From assembly GCF_014836755.1 (NCBI RefSeq), contig NZ_JACSQF010000007.1:79530-143529 (forward strand): a DNA stretch of 64,000 nt, in the 5' to 3' direction. The position numbers and the translations under genes were made by a program. The notes beneath the pieces were generated by a model. It was not told where the DNA came from and did not search any database. It was given only the letters and a program-made list of their open reading frames with translations. Source of the stretch: Oerskovia merdavium. Its GTDB lineage: Bacteria > Actinomycetota > Actinomycetes > Actinomycetales > Cellulomonadaceae. Shown piece by piece: positions 46,911 to 54,269 of this stretch (positions within the stretch are counted from its first letter, which is position 1; every line of letters starts with the position of its first letter).

Positions 46911-47984
46911 GTGACCGACCAGACCTCGCCCGCAGCACCCGTCCAGGCCCCGCAGCCCCCGGCGGGCCCCCTTGCACGTCCCAGCGCGTTCGCCGCGCAC
47001 CTGCCGCTCGCCGACTCCGCGCTCGACCGTGCCGCGCACCGTCGCACCGAGGAGGGCCTGTTCGCGACGCTGCGCGCGGACCCCTCGACCCGCGTGGTCC
47101 TGCTGCACCGGGGGCGTCTCGCGGCCGTGCCGGACGGCCTCGCGCTGGCCACCCCTCAGGACGTCGCTGCCGTTCCCGAGCCCCACGCGGCCACGGGCGA
47201 CCACAGCAACACGCCGCGCTGGATCTTCCTGGGCGAGGACGGGCCGTCGGGCACGTCCTTCCTGGCCCTCCTCCTGCCCGACGACGCCGACGACCTCGAT
47301 CTCGACATCGAGGGAGTGGATCCCTCCGGCCCGCTGTCGGTCCTGGTGCGCGCGCACGAGTGGGCGGGCCTGCGCGAGCTGGCCTCGCGCCTCGGTCCGC
47401 TCGACACGGGGCTCGCCACCGAGACGGTCGCTCTCGCGGCCTGGCACGCGGCCAACGAGCGCTGCCCGCGCTGCGGCGAGCCGACCGTCCCGGTCGCGGC
47501 GGGCTGGGTCCGGCGCTGCGTGGCGCAGGACATCGAGCACTACCCGCGCACGGACCCGGCGGTCATCATGGCGGTCGTCGACCCGGGCACGGGAACCGGC
47601 GACGACCGGCTCCTGCTGGGGCACGCCGCGCACTGGCCCGAGGGGCGCTTCTCGACGCTCGCCGGCTACGTCGAGCCGGGCGAGGGGCTCGAGCAGGCCG
47701 TGCGGCGCGAGGTCGGCGAGGAGGTCGGCGTCCGGATCGGCGAGGTCGTCTACCGTGCGAGCCAGCCGTGGCCGTTCCCTGCCTCGCTCATGCTGGGCTT
47801 CACGGCGACGGCGCTCACGACGGACGTCCGGCCCGACGGCGAGGAGGTCACCGACGCGCGCTGGTTCACCCGGGCGGAGCTCACCGAGGCCACGGAGAGC
47901 GGGGAGGTGAAGCTGCCGAGCCGTTCCTCGATCGCGCGGGCGCTCGTCGAGGAGTGGTTCGGGGGTCCGCTCGCGGGGGAGTGA
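46911..47984 (+). CDS. nudC: NAD+ diphosphatase / RNA NAD-decapping enzyme
   Basis: A 357-residue NUDIX enzyme that cleaves NAD(H) to NMN(H) and AMP, and can remove NAD caps from RNA. The domain order is N-terminal NudC domain, zinc-ribbon remnant (ERCPRCGEPTVP...RRC, about 184-203, three cysteines visible), then the Nudix box GYVEPGEGLEQAVRREVGEE (about 252-271) followed by the specificity motif SQPWPFPAS. TACGGT ends 6 nt before the GTG, so it is probably leaderless. It lies beside adnAB, as in mycobacteria. Confidence 0.94.
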   Translation: MTDQTSPAAPVQAPQPPAGPLARPSAFAAHLPLADSALDRAAHRRTEEGLFATLRADPSTRVVLLHRGRLAAVPDGLALATPQDVAAVPEPHAATGDHSNTPRWIFLGEDGPSGTSFLALLLPDDADDLDLDIEGVDPSGPLSVLVRAHEWAGLRELASRLGPLDTGLATETVALAAWHAANERCPRCGEPTVPVAAGWVRRCVAQDIEHYPRTDPAVIMAVVDPGTGTGDDRLLLGHAAHWPEGRFSTLAGYVEPGEGLEQAVRREVGEEVGVRIGEVVYRASQPWPFPASLMLGFTATALTTDVRPDGEEVTDARWFTRAELTEATESGEVKLPSRSSIARALVEEWFGGPLAGE

Positions 47985-48027
47985 CGTACCACGGGGTCGT
48001 CCAGAGTGCTCGACGGGCCGATCCTCG

Positions 48028-48177
48028 ATGCCCCTGTTCTTCGCGGCGTTCCTCTTCGAGGCGACCATGACCGAGCCAGGCTTCTTCGTCGGCGCGCACG
48101 TCCTGGTCGGGCTCGGCGCGGTCTGCTTCACGCTCTTCTCGATCGTGTCGATCCTCGAGGCGGGAACCTCGAAGTAG
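48028..48177 (+). CDS. Possible 49-residue membrane protein
   Basis: A short frame, MPLFFAAFLFEATMTEPGFF..., with two hydrophobic segments (residues 3-10 and about 20-43) and an almost exclusively G/C third codon position like its neighbours. It has no clear ribosome site or promoter and could be the surviving tail of a larger gene, but no earlier in-frame start is present. No family recognised. Confidence 0.4.
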   Translation: MPLFFAAFLFEATMTEPGFFVGAHVLVGLGAVCFTLFSIVSILEAGTSK

Positions 48178-48252
48178 CCGGTCAGCCGGGCACGTGCGGG
48201 CTGCGCGTGCGCGCGACCGCGGGCTGCGGAGCACGATCCGAGCACGGCAGAA

Positions 48253-48276
48253 GGCCCCGGACTCCGGTCCGGGGCC
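48253..48276. terminator. Hairpin after the mycoredoxin gene
   Basis: A perfect 10-bp stem GGCCCCGGAC / GTCCGGGGCC with a TCCG tetraloop, about 60 nt past the leftward mycoredoxin stop and also downstream of the rightward nudC unit. Confidence 0.72.
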
Positions 48277-48335
48277 GTCTGCGACGACGACGCGCCGCGT
48301 GGTGCGCGACAGCACCTCGTCCGGAGGCGGGGAGG

Positions 48336-48602
48336 TCAGGCCGCGAGGCGCTCCTTGACCTGGGCGAGCGACGGGTTGGTCGCCGCGGTCCCGTCCGGGA
48401 AGACGACGGTCGGCACGGTCTGGTTGCCACCGTTGACCTGCTCGACGTAGGCCGCGCTCTCCGGGTGCTCCTCGATGTTGACCTCGGTGTACCCGATGCC
48501 CGCGGAGTCGAGCTGGGTCTTCAGGCGACGGCAGTATCCGCACCAGCTCGTCGAGTACATGACGATCGATCCGGCGTCGGGGGTGGTCGGGGCCGTGGCC
48601 AT
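48336..48602 (-). CDS. mrx1: Mycoredoxin / glutaredoxin-like protein
   Basis: An 88-residue thioredoxin-fold protein with active site WCGYC (Cys21 and Cys24) and the cis-Pro block TVPTVVFPDG. This is the mycoredoxin form that reduces mycothiol mixed disulfides using mycothiol, which fits an actinobacterium. AAGGAG lies 5 nt before the ATG. It sits between nudC and uvrD2, as in mycobacteria. Confidence 0.9.
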   Translation of the reverse strand: MATAPTTPDAGSIVMYSTSWCGYCRRLKTQLDSAGIGYTEVNIEEHPESAAYVEQVNGGNQTVPTVVFPDGTAATNPSLAQVKERLAA

Positions 48603-48784
48603 CGGTGCTCCTTCGTTCGCGGGGCCCGGGCGTGCGCACGGGCCGGCAGCCGCGCCGGGTGCGGGACCCGGGTGCTGCCGTCGTGGGCAACGTCCGCGGG
48701 GGTGCGGTTGTTCCCCGTCGGGCGAGGGCGGTCTTCGTCGGGGGTGCTCGGCTCGGCGAGCTCCCGTGCGCGACCGTGCCGGCG

Positions 48785-49186
48785 TCAGCGCCGTTCGGCG
48801 AGGTCGGTGACCTCCTCGAACGGTGTCCCCAGGCCGACCACGGCATCTCCTCCGGTGACCCCGGCCTCGATCACGACCGCGACGACGTCGGTGGTCGCCC
48901 AGGTCTGGTGGACCTCGCCCCGCTCCCAGACGACTGCCTCGCCGCTCGTCAGGGCGAGTCTCGTCTGCTCGGGGCCTGTGCCCGAGGACACGACGGCCTC
49001 GCCCGAGACGACTGCGAAGACCTGCGGCGCCGTGGCGGGATGCTCACCCAGCGTGCCACCCGCACGGACGCGGGCGACGTTCACGTGCGTCCGCTCGGAG
49101 TGCTCGACCAACGGGAGGAGCGTCATGTCGACTCCCGAGCTCCCGAACCGGTCGATCGTGTGCTGGGGAAGGCGGAAGATGCGCAT
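48785..49186 (-). CDS. Small cupin-domain protein
   Basis: A 133-residue single-domain cupin. The barrel strands GGTLGEHPATAPQVFAVVSG and VWERGEVHQTWATTD carry the two conserved cupin motifs with a reduced set of metal ligands (His in EHPA and EVHQT). The ligand or reaction is unknown. The start is the ATG of MRIFRLPQH, 6 nt after a CACAAT box and without a ribosome site. It is divergent from uvrD2, with only 139 bp between them. Confidence 0.8.
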   Translation of the reverse strand: MRIFRLPQHTIDRFGSSGVDMTLLPLVEHSERTHVNVARVRAGGTLGEHPATAPQVFAVVSGEAVVSSGTGPEQTRLALTSGEAVVWERGEVHQTWATTDVVAVVIEAGVTGGDAVVGLGTPFEEVTDLAERR

Positions 49187-49325
49187 CGGTCGATTGTGGC
49201 AGCGCTGGCACGCCTCGTCCCGGTCGCGCGTTCCCGGTCGCGCTCGACGGCGACCGCGCCCGACGACGACCCCACCCTGTGGAGAGTGGCGTCCGGTGTG
49301 GGCGGCGGCTGAGAGAATCGACGTG

Positions 49326-51347
49326 ATGCCGAACGAGTCAGCGGACCAGATCCTCGAAGCCCTCGACCCCGACCAGCGTGATGTCGCCCTCGCGCTGCAC
49401 GGGCCCGTCTGCGTGCTCGCGGGTGCGGGCACGGGAAAGACACGAGCCATCACGCACCGCATCGCCTACGGCGTGCGGACGGGCGTGTACACGCCCACGA
49501 GCGTGCTCGCCGTGACGTTCACGGCCCGCGCCGCGGGCGAGATGCGCACGCGACTGCGCGAGCTCGGCGCCACCGGGGTCCAGGCCCGGACGTTCCACGC
49601 CGCGGCGCTGCGCCAGCTCAGCTACTTCTGGCCCAAGGTCGTGGGCGGCGCCCCGCCGCGCATCCTCGAGTACAAGGCGGCCGTGGTCGGCGAGTCCGCG
49701 CGGCGGCTGGGCCTCGGCGTGGACCGCATCGCGGTCCGTGACCTGTCCTCGGAGGTCGAGTGGGCCAAGGTCTCGCTCGTCACGGCGGACGACTACGTGA
49801 AGGCGTGCGCGGCGATCGACCGCCCGGCGCCCGCGGGGTACGACCACCAGACGGTGGCTCGTCTCATCGCCTCGTACGAGGAGGTCAAGACCGAGCGCTC
49901 GGTCATCGACTTCGAGGACGTCCTGCTCATGCTCGGCGACATGCTCTCGTCGCAGGGCGCCATGGCCGACGAGGTCCGGCGCCAGTACCGCCACTTCGTG
50001 GTCGACGAGTACCAGGACGTCTCCCCGCTCCAGCAGTTCGTCCTCGACCAGTGGCTCGGTGGACGCAAGGAGCTGTGCGTCGTGGGTGACCCGTCGCAGA
50101 CCATCTACTCCTTCACGGGAGCCACTCCCCACCACCTCCTCACCTTCCCCACGAAGTACCCGGGCGCGCAGGTCGTCAAGCTCGTCCGCGACTACCGCTC
50201 CACGCCCCAGGTCGTGACGCTCGCGAACCAGCTCCTGGCGCGTGCGGGGCGCCGCGGGGGAGCACACCAGGCTCTCGAGCTCATCGCCCAGCGGCCCTCG
50301 GGCCCGCCCGTCGCGTACGTCGCCTACGACGACGACGAGGCCGAGGCCAAGGGCGTCGCCGCGCAGATCGGGCGGCTCCTGGCCGCGGGGACGCGAGCGA
50401 GCGAGATCGCGATCCTCTACCGCACCAACGCCCAGTCGGAGGGGTTCGAGCAGGCGCTCGCGGACGCGGGCATCGCCTACCTGGTCCGTGGCGGGGAGCG
50501 TTTCTTCCAGCGCAAGGAGGTGCGTGACGCGATCGTGCTGCTGCGCGGCGCGGCCCGGTCCGCGGACCCGGCGGTCCCCATGCCGGAGACGGTCCGCGAC
50601 GTGCTCATGTCGGCCGGGTGGGCCTCCGAGCCGCCGTCCGCGCGGGGCGCGGCCCGCGAGCGCTGGGAGTCCATGCAGGCACTGGTGGCCCTGGCCGACG
50701 ACGTCGCGCGCGTCGCGCCCGAGGACGCGCCTCCCACGGTGGCCTCGTTCGTCGCGGAGCTCGACGAGCGTGCGTCGGCCCAGCACGCGCCCACGGTCGA
50801 GGGCGTGACGCTCGCCTCGCTGCACGCGGCCAAGGGGCTCGAGTGGGACGCGGTGTTCCTCGCCGGGATGAGCGAGGGGCTCATGCCCATCTCGCTCGCG
50901 GAGACGGACGAGGCCGTGGCCGAGGAGCGACGCCTGCTCTACGTGGGGATCACGCGTGCCCGTGAGCACCTGCAGGTCTCGTTCGGCCGGTCCCGCAACC
51001 CTGGTGGGCGGGCCACGCGCCGTCGCACCCGGTTCCTCGACGGCCTGTGGCCCGACGACGAGCAGTCGCGCACCCCTCGACGCAGTCGCGCCAACCAGAA
51101 CAAGGTGCACCTCACGGGTGAGTACGACCGCGCGCTGTTCGAGCAGCTGCGCGAGTGGCGGCTGTCGGTCGCGCAGGAGACGGACAAGCCGGCGTTCACG
51201 ATCCTCGTGGACACCACGCTCGCGGCGATCGCCGAGACGCGTCCCTCCTCGGTGCCGGACCTCGCGAAGATCAACGGGATCGGACCGGCCAAGATCGAGA
51301 AGTACGGCGAGACCCTGCTGGACATCGTGGCGCGATCCGGGGCCTGA
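49326..51347 (+). CDS. uvrD2: UvrD2-type superfamily 1 DNA helicase with HRDC domain
   Basis: A 673-residue 3'-5' helicase. Walker A is GAGTGKT (33-39), Ia is AVTFTARAAGEMRTRL, II is VVDEYQDVSPLQQF, III is VVGDPSQTIYSFTGA and V-VI are TLASLHAAKGLEWD and YVGITRAREHLQVSFG. The C-terminal HRDC domain (about 590-670) has DLAKINGIGPAKIEKYG. Mycobacterial UvrD2 has a tetracysteine zinc module between motor and HRDC; here that linker (RSRNPGGRATRRRTRFLDGL...) has no cysteine. The ATG is preceded by a GAGAAT box, and a GTG sits one codon upstream. The whiB7 leader starts right after its stop. Confidence 0.94.
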   Translation: MPNESADQILEALDPDQRDVALALHGPVCVLAGAGTGKTRAITHRIAYGVRTGVYTPTSVLAVTFTARAAGEMRTRLRELGATGVQARTFHAAALRQLSYFWPKVVGGAPPRILEYKAAVVGESARRLGLGVDRIAVRDLSSEVEWAKVSLVTADDYVKACAAIDRPAPAGYDHQTVARLIASYEEVKTERSVIDFEDVLLMLGDMLSSQGAMADEVRRQYRHFVVDEYQDVSPLQQFVLDQWLGGRKELCVVGDPSQTIYSFTGATPHHLLTFPTKYPGAQVVKLVRDYRSTPQVVTLANQLLARAGRRGGAHQALELIAQRPSGPPVAYVAYDDDEAEAKGVAAQIGRLLAAGTRASEIAILYRTNAQSEGFEQALADAGIAYLVRGGERFFQRKEVRDAIVLLRGAARSADPAVPMPETVRDVLMSAGWASEPPSARGAARERWESMQALVALADDVARVAPEDAPPTVASFVAELDERASAQHAPTVEGVTLASLHAAKGLEWDAVFLAGMSEGLMPISLAETDEAVAEERRLLYVGITRAREHLQVSFGRSRNPGGRATRRRTRFLDGLWPDDEQSRTPRRSRANQNKVHLTGEYDRALFEQLREWRLSVAQETDKPAFTILVDTTLAAIAETRPSSVPDLAKINGIGPAKIEKYGETLLDIVARSGA

Positions 51348-51405
51348 CCTGGGGGTCGGGCGGACCCTTCGCGGCCACCCGAAAAACTCGTCGAGAAGAA
51401 TCTCG

Positions 51406-51444
51406 ATAAATAAGTTGTGCCCCCTTCCGAGGGCGGCATATGGT
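51406..51444 (+). promoter_or_regulatory. whiB7 promoter with WhiB7-type AT-rich box
   Basis: ATAAATAA (51406-51413), a strikingly AT-rich stretch for this genome, abuts the -35 TTGTGC (51415-51420). After an 18-bp spacer comes the -10 TATGGT (51439-51444). AT-rich DNA next to the -35 is the binding site of the WhiB7 AT-hook, so this should be autoactivated. Confidence 0.72.
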
Positions 51445-51513
51445 TCAGGAGTCCTTGTAGGAGAGGCGCGCGCCGAGAGGCGAGCGCTCGACGGAGATTG
51501 GAGGTGGGTGAAC

Positions 51514-51642
51514 ATGGTGAAGCAGATCCTGACGACGAACCCGACACATGTGTCGGCCGATCCGAGCAACCGCGCACGACGCGGCGGATCCCTCGTCATC
51601 CGCCCCGCGCCCGACTCCGCACTGAGGACGTCGCCGGTCTAG
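51514..51642 (+). CDS. whiB7 upstream ORF (leader peptide)
   Basis: A 42-codon ORF, MVKQILTTNPTHVSADPSNR..., preceded by GGAGG at 9 nt and ending with TAG 20 nt before the terminator stem. It lacks the features of a functional protein. Its codons contain GACTCCGC (51613-51620), complementary to the terminator 5' arm. A ribosome finishing the ORF would cover this segment and let the terminator form; a ribosome stalled earlier would leave it free. Its role is therefore probably to sense translation. Confidence 0.75.
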   Translation: MVKQILTTNPTHVSADPSNRARRGGSLVIRPAPDSALRTSPV

Positions 51643-51662
51643 TCACCGGCACCACCCTTCTC

Positions 51663-51703
51663 AGGCCGCGGAGTCCACCTGGACCCGCGGCCTTCGTGTT
51701 TCT
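51663..51703 (+). terminator. whiB7 leader attenuator terminator
   Basis: Stem AGGCCGCGG / CCGCGGCCT (51663-51671 and 51685-51693), then one bulged A, GTCC/GGAC and an ACCT loop. It is followed by TTCGTGTTTCTCC, the most U-rich tail of any hairpin in this window. It lies between the upstream ORF and whiB7. Confidence 0.85.
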
Positions 51704-51815
51704 CCGAATGCGATCGTCTTCCCGGTCAGCCGTCCACCATCCCGGACGCGACGACCATCTGCGGGTCCTGTGACAAAGAAGTTCACACGCAAACAGGACA
51801 TCACTGGAGGACATC

Positions 51816-52241
51816 GTGCGGCTCACCGCGCTGCTCGACAACATCACTGCCCAGGGCGGATCCGGCCCCTGGACTCCCCATCAGCCCCTCTCCACCCCCC
51901 TCGGTTCGTCCGACGCGGCCGAGTTCGACCGGCTCCTCGCCGGTCTCCTGCCGTGCCGGACGAATGACCCCGAGCTCTGGTTCGCCGAGCAGTCGACCCA
52001 GGTCGAGCAGGCCAAGGCCCTGTGCCAGGCGTGCCCGCTCGTCGCGGGCTGCCTGGCCGGCGCCCTCGAGCGCCAGGAGCCGTGGGGCGTCTGGGGCGGC
52101 GAGGTCTTCGTCGACGGAGCCGTCGTCGCCCGCAAGCGTGGGCGTGGACGGCCGAGCAAGGCCGAGGTCCTCGCCCGTCAGGCCGAGGAGGCGGCTGCCC
52201 GCGAGGCAGCCGGGTCCGTCTCGGCATCATCGGCGGCCTGA
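51816..52241 (+). CDS. whiB7: WhiB7-type transcriptional regulator with AT-hook
   Basis: A 141-residue iron-sulfur regulator that with the principal sigma factor turns on intrinsic antibiotic-resistance genes. The four cluster cysteines are Cys47, Cys70, Cys73 and Cys79 (ALCQACPLVAGC). GVWGG (91-95) is the sigma-binding turn and KRGRGRPSK (107-115) is the AT-hook that defines WhiB7. The C-terminal tail beyond the hook is alanine-rich. GTG start with GGAGG 5 nt upstream. It overlaps the end of the convergent ThiF-like gene by 15 nt. Expression is presumably limited by the leader attenuator and self-activated through the AT-rich promoter box. Confidence 0.95.
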   Translation: MRLTALLDNITAQGGSGPWTPHQPLSTPLGSSDAAEFDRLLAGLLPCRTNDPELWFAEQSTQVEQAKALCQACPLVAGCLAGALERQEPWGVWGGEVFVDGAVVARKRGRGRPSKAEVLARQAEEAAAREAAGSVSASSAA

Positions 52242-53324
52242 CGACATGGCCGCCGCACCCGTCAGGCTCGAGCACCCGCACCGCGGGTGGCTCACCACCT
52301 CGCGCAGCCTCGGCACGGCATCGGGAACACCGATCTCGATGCAGGCCGTGGCTGCGCGGGGCGTCAGCCCGTCGAGGTGCACGAGCACCTGGCTCGCGGC
52401 GATCGCCGAGCCGACTGCTGCCAGCGTGGTCTCCTCGACGTCGAGGACCTCGCGCTGAGGATCCCGGAGCTGGTCCGCGAGCTGCGGCCACTGCGGGTCG
52501 AGGTCGGCACGATGCCCCTCGACGCACCGGACGCACGGCGTCCGCCCCGGTCGGACGAACGGTCCGACCACCACGTCAGCCTCCCGCACCACCACAGGTA
52601 GGTGCGGTGTCCCGTCGCCTGTGAACCGCCCGTACCTGTCGGGGCGAAGCACGCGGCGCTCGATCACCACGACCACGTCCGGGCGTTGCGCGTGGGGCGA
52701 GACCCAGCGCGAGGCGTTGACCACCCGGGCCCGCACCTGCGGTGCGAGGTCCGCGAGGAGCCGCGCGGCGGCCTCGCGGCGCGGCATCCCGACGTCTCGC
52801 GGCCGGTAGCCGCCGAGCCCGACGTCGGTCGCCTGGACCGGCGCGGCGTCGTCGAGCAGGAGGGTCCCGACCCCCGCCGTGGCGAGGACGACCGCGGTCC
52901 CGACGCCCAACCTTCCCAGGCCGTCGATCGCGACGGCCGCGCTCGCGCGGCGGGACAGCGTCGCGTGCCCCGCCGCGTCGGGGCGCAGGAGCGAGAGCGT
53001 CGCGGCGTCGGCCGCGCCGCGTGCGGGCGCGGTCACGTCCTCGCGCACCTCGTCCGGCTGCCCGACGACGAGGAGCGCCTCGCGCAGATGGCGCAGGATC
53101 GCGCGTTGCCGCTCGGGCGGGATGGCACGGACCTCGGCCGGGGCCAGCAGGAGAGGTCGGGCCGAGCGGTCGTGGTCGAGGAGCCACGCCTCCTCGTCCT
53201 CGCTCAGACCGCTCAGGAGCACGCTCCACCGGTCGTCGGTGCCGTACTGCAGCTCGCCGGGGCCGCGGCGCAGCACGATGGTCCCTGGGCGCAGCCGGAC
53301 GGGGAACGGGGATGTGTCGACCAT
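52227..53324 (-). CDS. ThiF/E1-like adenylyltransferase-fold protein
   Basis: A 365-residue protein. The first 125 residues form an uncharacterised domain with a helical end (IPPERQRAILRHLREALLVVG). The rest is a ThiF/MoeB/E1-like Rossmann fold with nucleotide loop IDGLGRLGVGTAVVLATAGVGTLLLDDAAPV (Gly135-Gly140) and a zinc site, CVRC (about 267) with HPRCGCS near the C-terminus. No catalytic-cysteine motif of ubiquitin E1 enzymes is obvious. Members of this fold activate a C-terminal carboxylate with ATP, for sulfur transfer or peptide modification; the partner is unknown. GAGGAG lies 6 nt before the ATG. The gene overlaps the whiB7 3' end. Confidence 0.78.
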   Translation of the reverse strand: MVDTSPFPVRLRPGTIVLRRGPGELQYGTDDRWSVLLSGLSEDEEAWLLDHDRSARPLLLAPAEVRAIPPERQRAILRHLREALLVVGQPDEVREDVTAPARGAADAATLSLLRPDAAGHATLSRRASAAVAIDGLGRLGVGTAVVLATAGVGTLLLDDAAPVQATDVGLGGYRPRDVGMPRREAAARLLADLAPQVRARVVNASRWVSPHAQRPDVVVVIERRVLRPDRYGRFTGDGTPHLPVVVREADVVVGPFVRPGRTPCVRCVEGHRADLDPQWPQLADQLRDPQREVLDVEETTLAAVGSAIAASQVLVHLDGLTPRAATACIEIGVPDAVPRLREVVSHPRCGCSSLTGAAAMSSGRR

Positions 53325-53558
53325 GGGCGTCTCCTCGGCTGTGGGCTCTCGGAGATGCTCCGTCGGAGCCTGCGCGGTTCAGCCTGCCAGCGCCCCGCCC
53401 CTCGCGGACGTTGTCCACAGCCGCGTTTGCACAGGCCCGCCACGCCCGCGGCGCGCGGCCAACGCTTGACCGTTTCTCGACGGTTTCTCGCACACGCGTC
53501 GCAGAATCGTCGGCGTGGTCTATGGCATATGTCACGATGAACCACTACGGTCTGTGCC

Positions 53559-54269
53559 GTGGCCTACGAAGCCGAGCGAGGTACCCAGGGTGGTGCCGAG
53601 ACGTACGTCGAGGTGCGCCGGAGCCGTCGTCGCAAGAGCACGGTCAGCGCATACCGCGACGGGGAGCGCACCATCGTGTCGATCCCCGCGCGGTTCACGC
53701 GAGCCCAGGAACGCGAGTGGGTGCAGCGGATGCTGGACCGGCTCGCGGACAAGGAGAGACGGCGCAGGCCCTCCGACGCCGAGCTCGTCGCGCGCGCCAC
53801 GGAGCTCTCGACCAAGTACCTCGACGGACGGGCGCACCCCACGAGCGTGCGCTGGTCCAGCAACCAGGGCCGACGCTGGGGCTCGTGCACCCTGATCGAC
53901 GGCAGCATCCGGATCTCGACGCGCGTCCAGGGCATGCCCGAGTGGGTCCTGGACTACGTGCTGCTGCACGAGCTCGCGCACCTGCTGCACGCCGGGCACG
54001 GCCCGGGGTTCTGGGCTCTGCTCGAGTCCTACCCGCGGACGGAGCGTGCCAAGGGCTTCCTCGAGGGGGTCTCGTTCACCCGTGACGGCGGTGCCCCCGA
54101 GTCACCGGACGACGACAAGGGTGCCCCGCCCCACGTCGAGGTCGAGGCGCACCCTGCGGCGGCGCAGGACGGGGCCACACCGGAACCCGCTCCACGGGCG
54201 ACGCCCGACCGGCACGCCGTGCCGGCCGGACGCGGCGCGCAGACCCCCGCGAGGCAGGCCGCGCGCTAG
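53559..54269 (+). CDS. YgjP/WSS1-type zinc metallopeptidase (DUF45)
   Basis: A 236-residue protein. The family core has VRWSSNQGRRWGSCT (the W-G-S-C motif) and the zinc-binding HELAHLLHAGHGPGFW, with His137 and His141 and the third His in GHGPGFW. This is the M48-like SprT/YgjP group. The C-terminal 60 residues are a low-complexity Ala/Pro/Asp tail. It starts at GTG 7 nt after TACGGT and is probably leaderless. It is divergent from the ThiF-like gene. The stop overlaps the stop of the convergent DUF2342 gene in CTAG. Confidence 0.85.
   Translation: MAYEAERGTQGGAETYVEVRRSRRRKSTVSAYRDGERTIVSIPARFTRAQEREWVQRMLDRLADKERRRRPSDAELVARATELSTKYLDGRAHPTSVRWSSNQGRRWGSCTLIDGSIRISTRVQGMPEWVLDYVLLHELAHLLHAGHGPGFWALLESYPRTERAKGFLEGVSFTRDGGAPESPDDDKGAPPHVEVEAHPAAAQDGATPEPAPRATPDRHAVPAGRGAQTPARQAAR

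Larger units (their letters stand above)
47985..48335. other. Spacer with one possible small gene
   Basis: This 350-bp interval between nudC and the mycoredoxin gene holds a possible 49-codon membrane-protein gene and a strong hairpin. I see nothing else in it. Confidence 0.6.
51348..51815 (+). promoter_or_regulatory. whiB7 leader region with attenuator
   Basis: This 468-bp region controls whiB7. In order it has an AT-rich box, promoter, upstream ORF, hairpins within that ORF, an intrinsic terminator, and a further 120 nt ending in the whiB7 ribosome site. The layout matches published whiB7/wblC leaders of mycobacteria and streptomycetes, where stalled translation of the upstream ORF prevents termination. 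In this sequence the mechanism is inferred from parts that are all visible. Confidence 0.8.
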
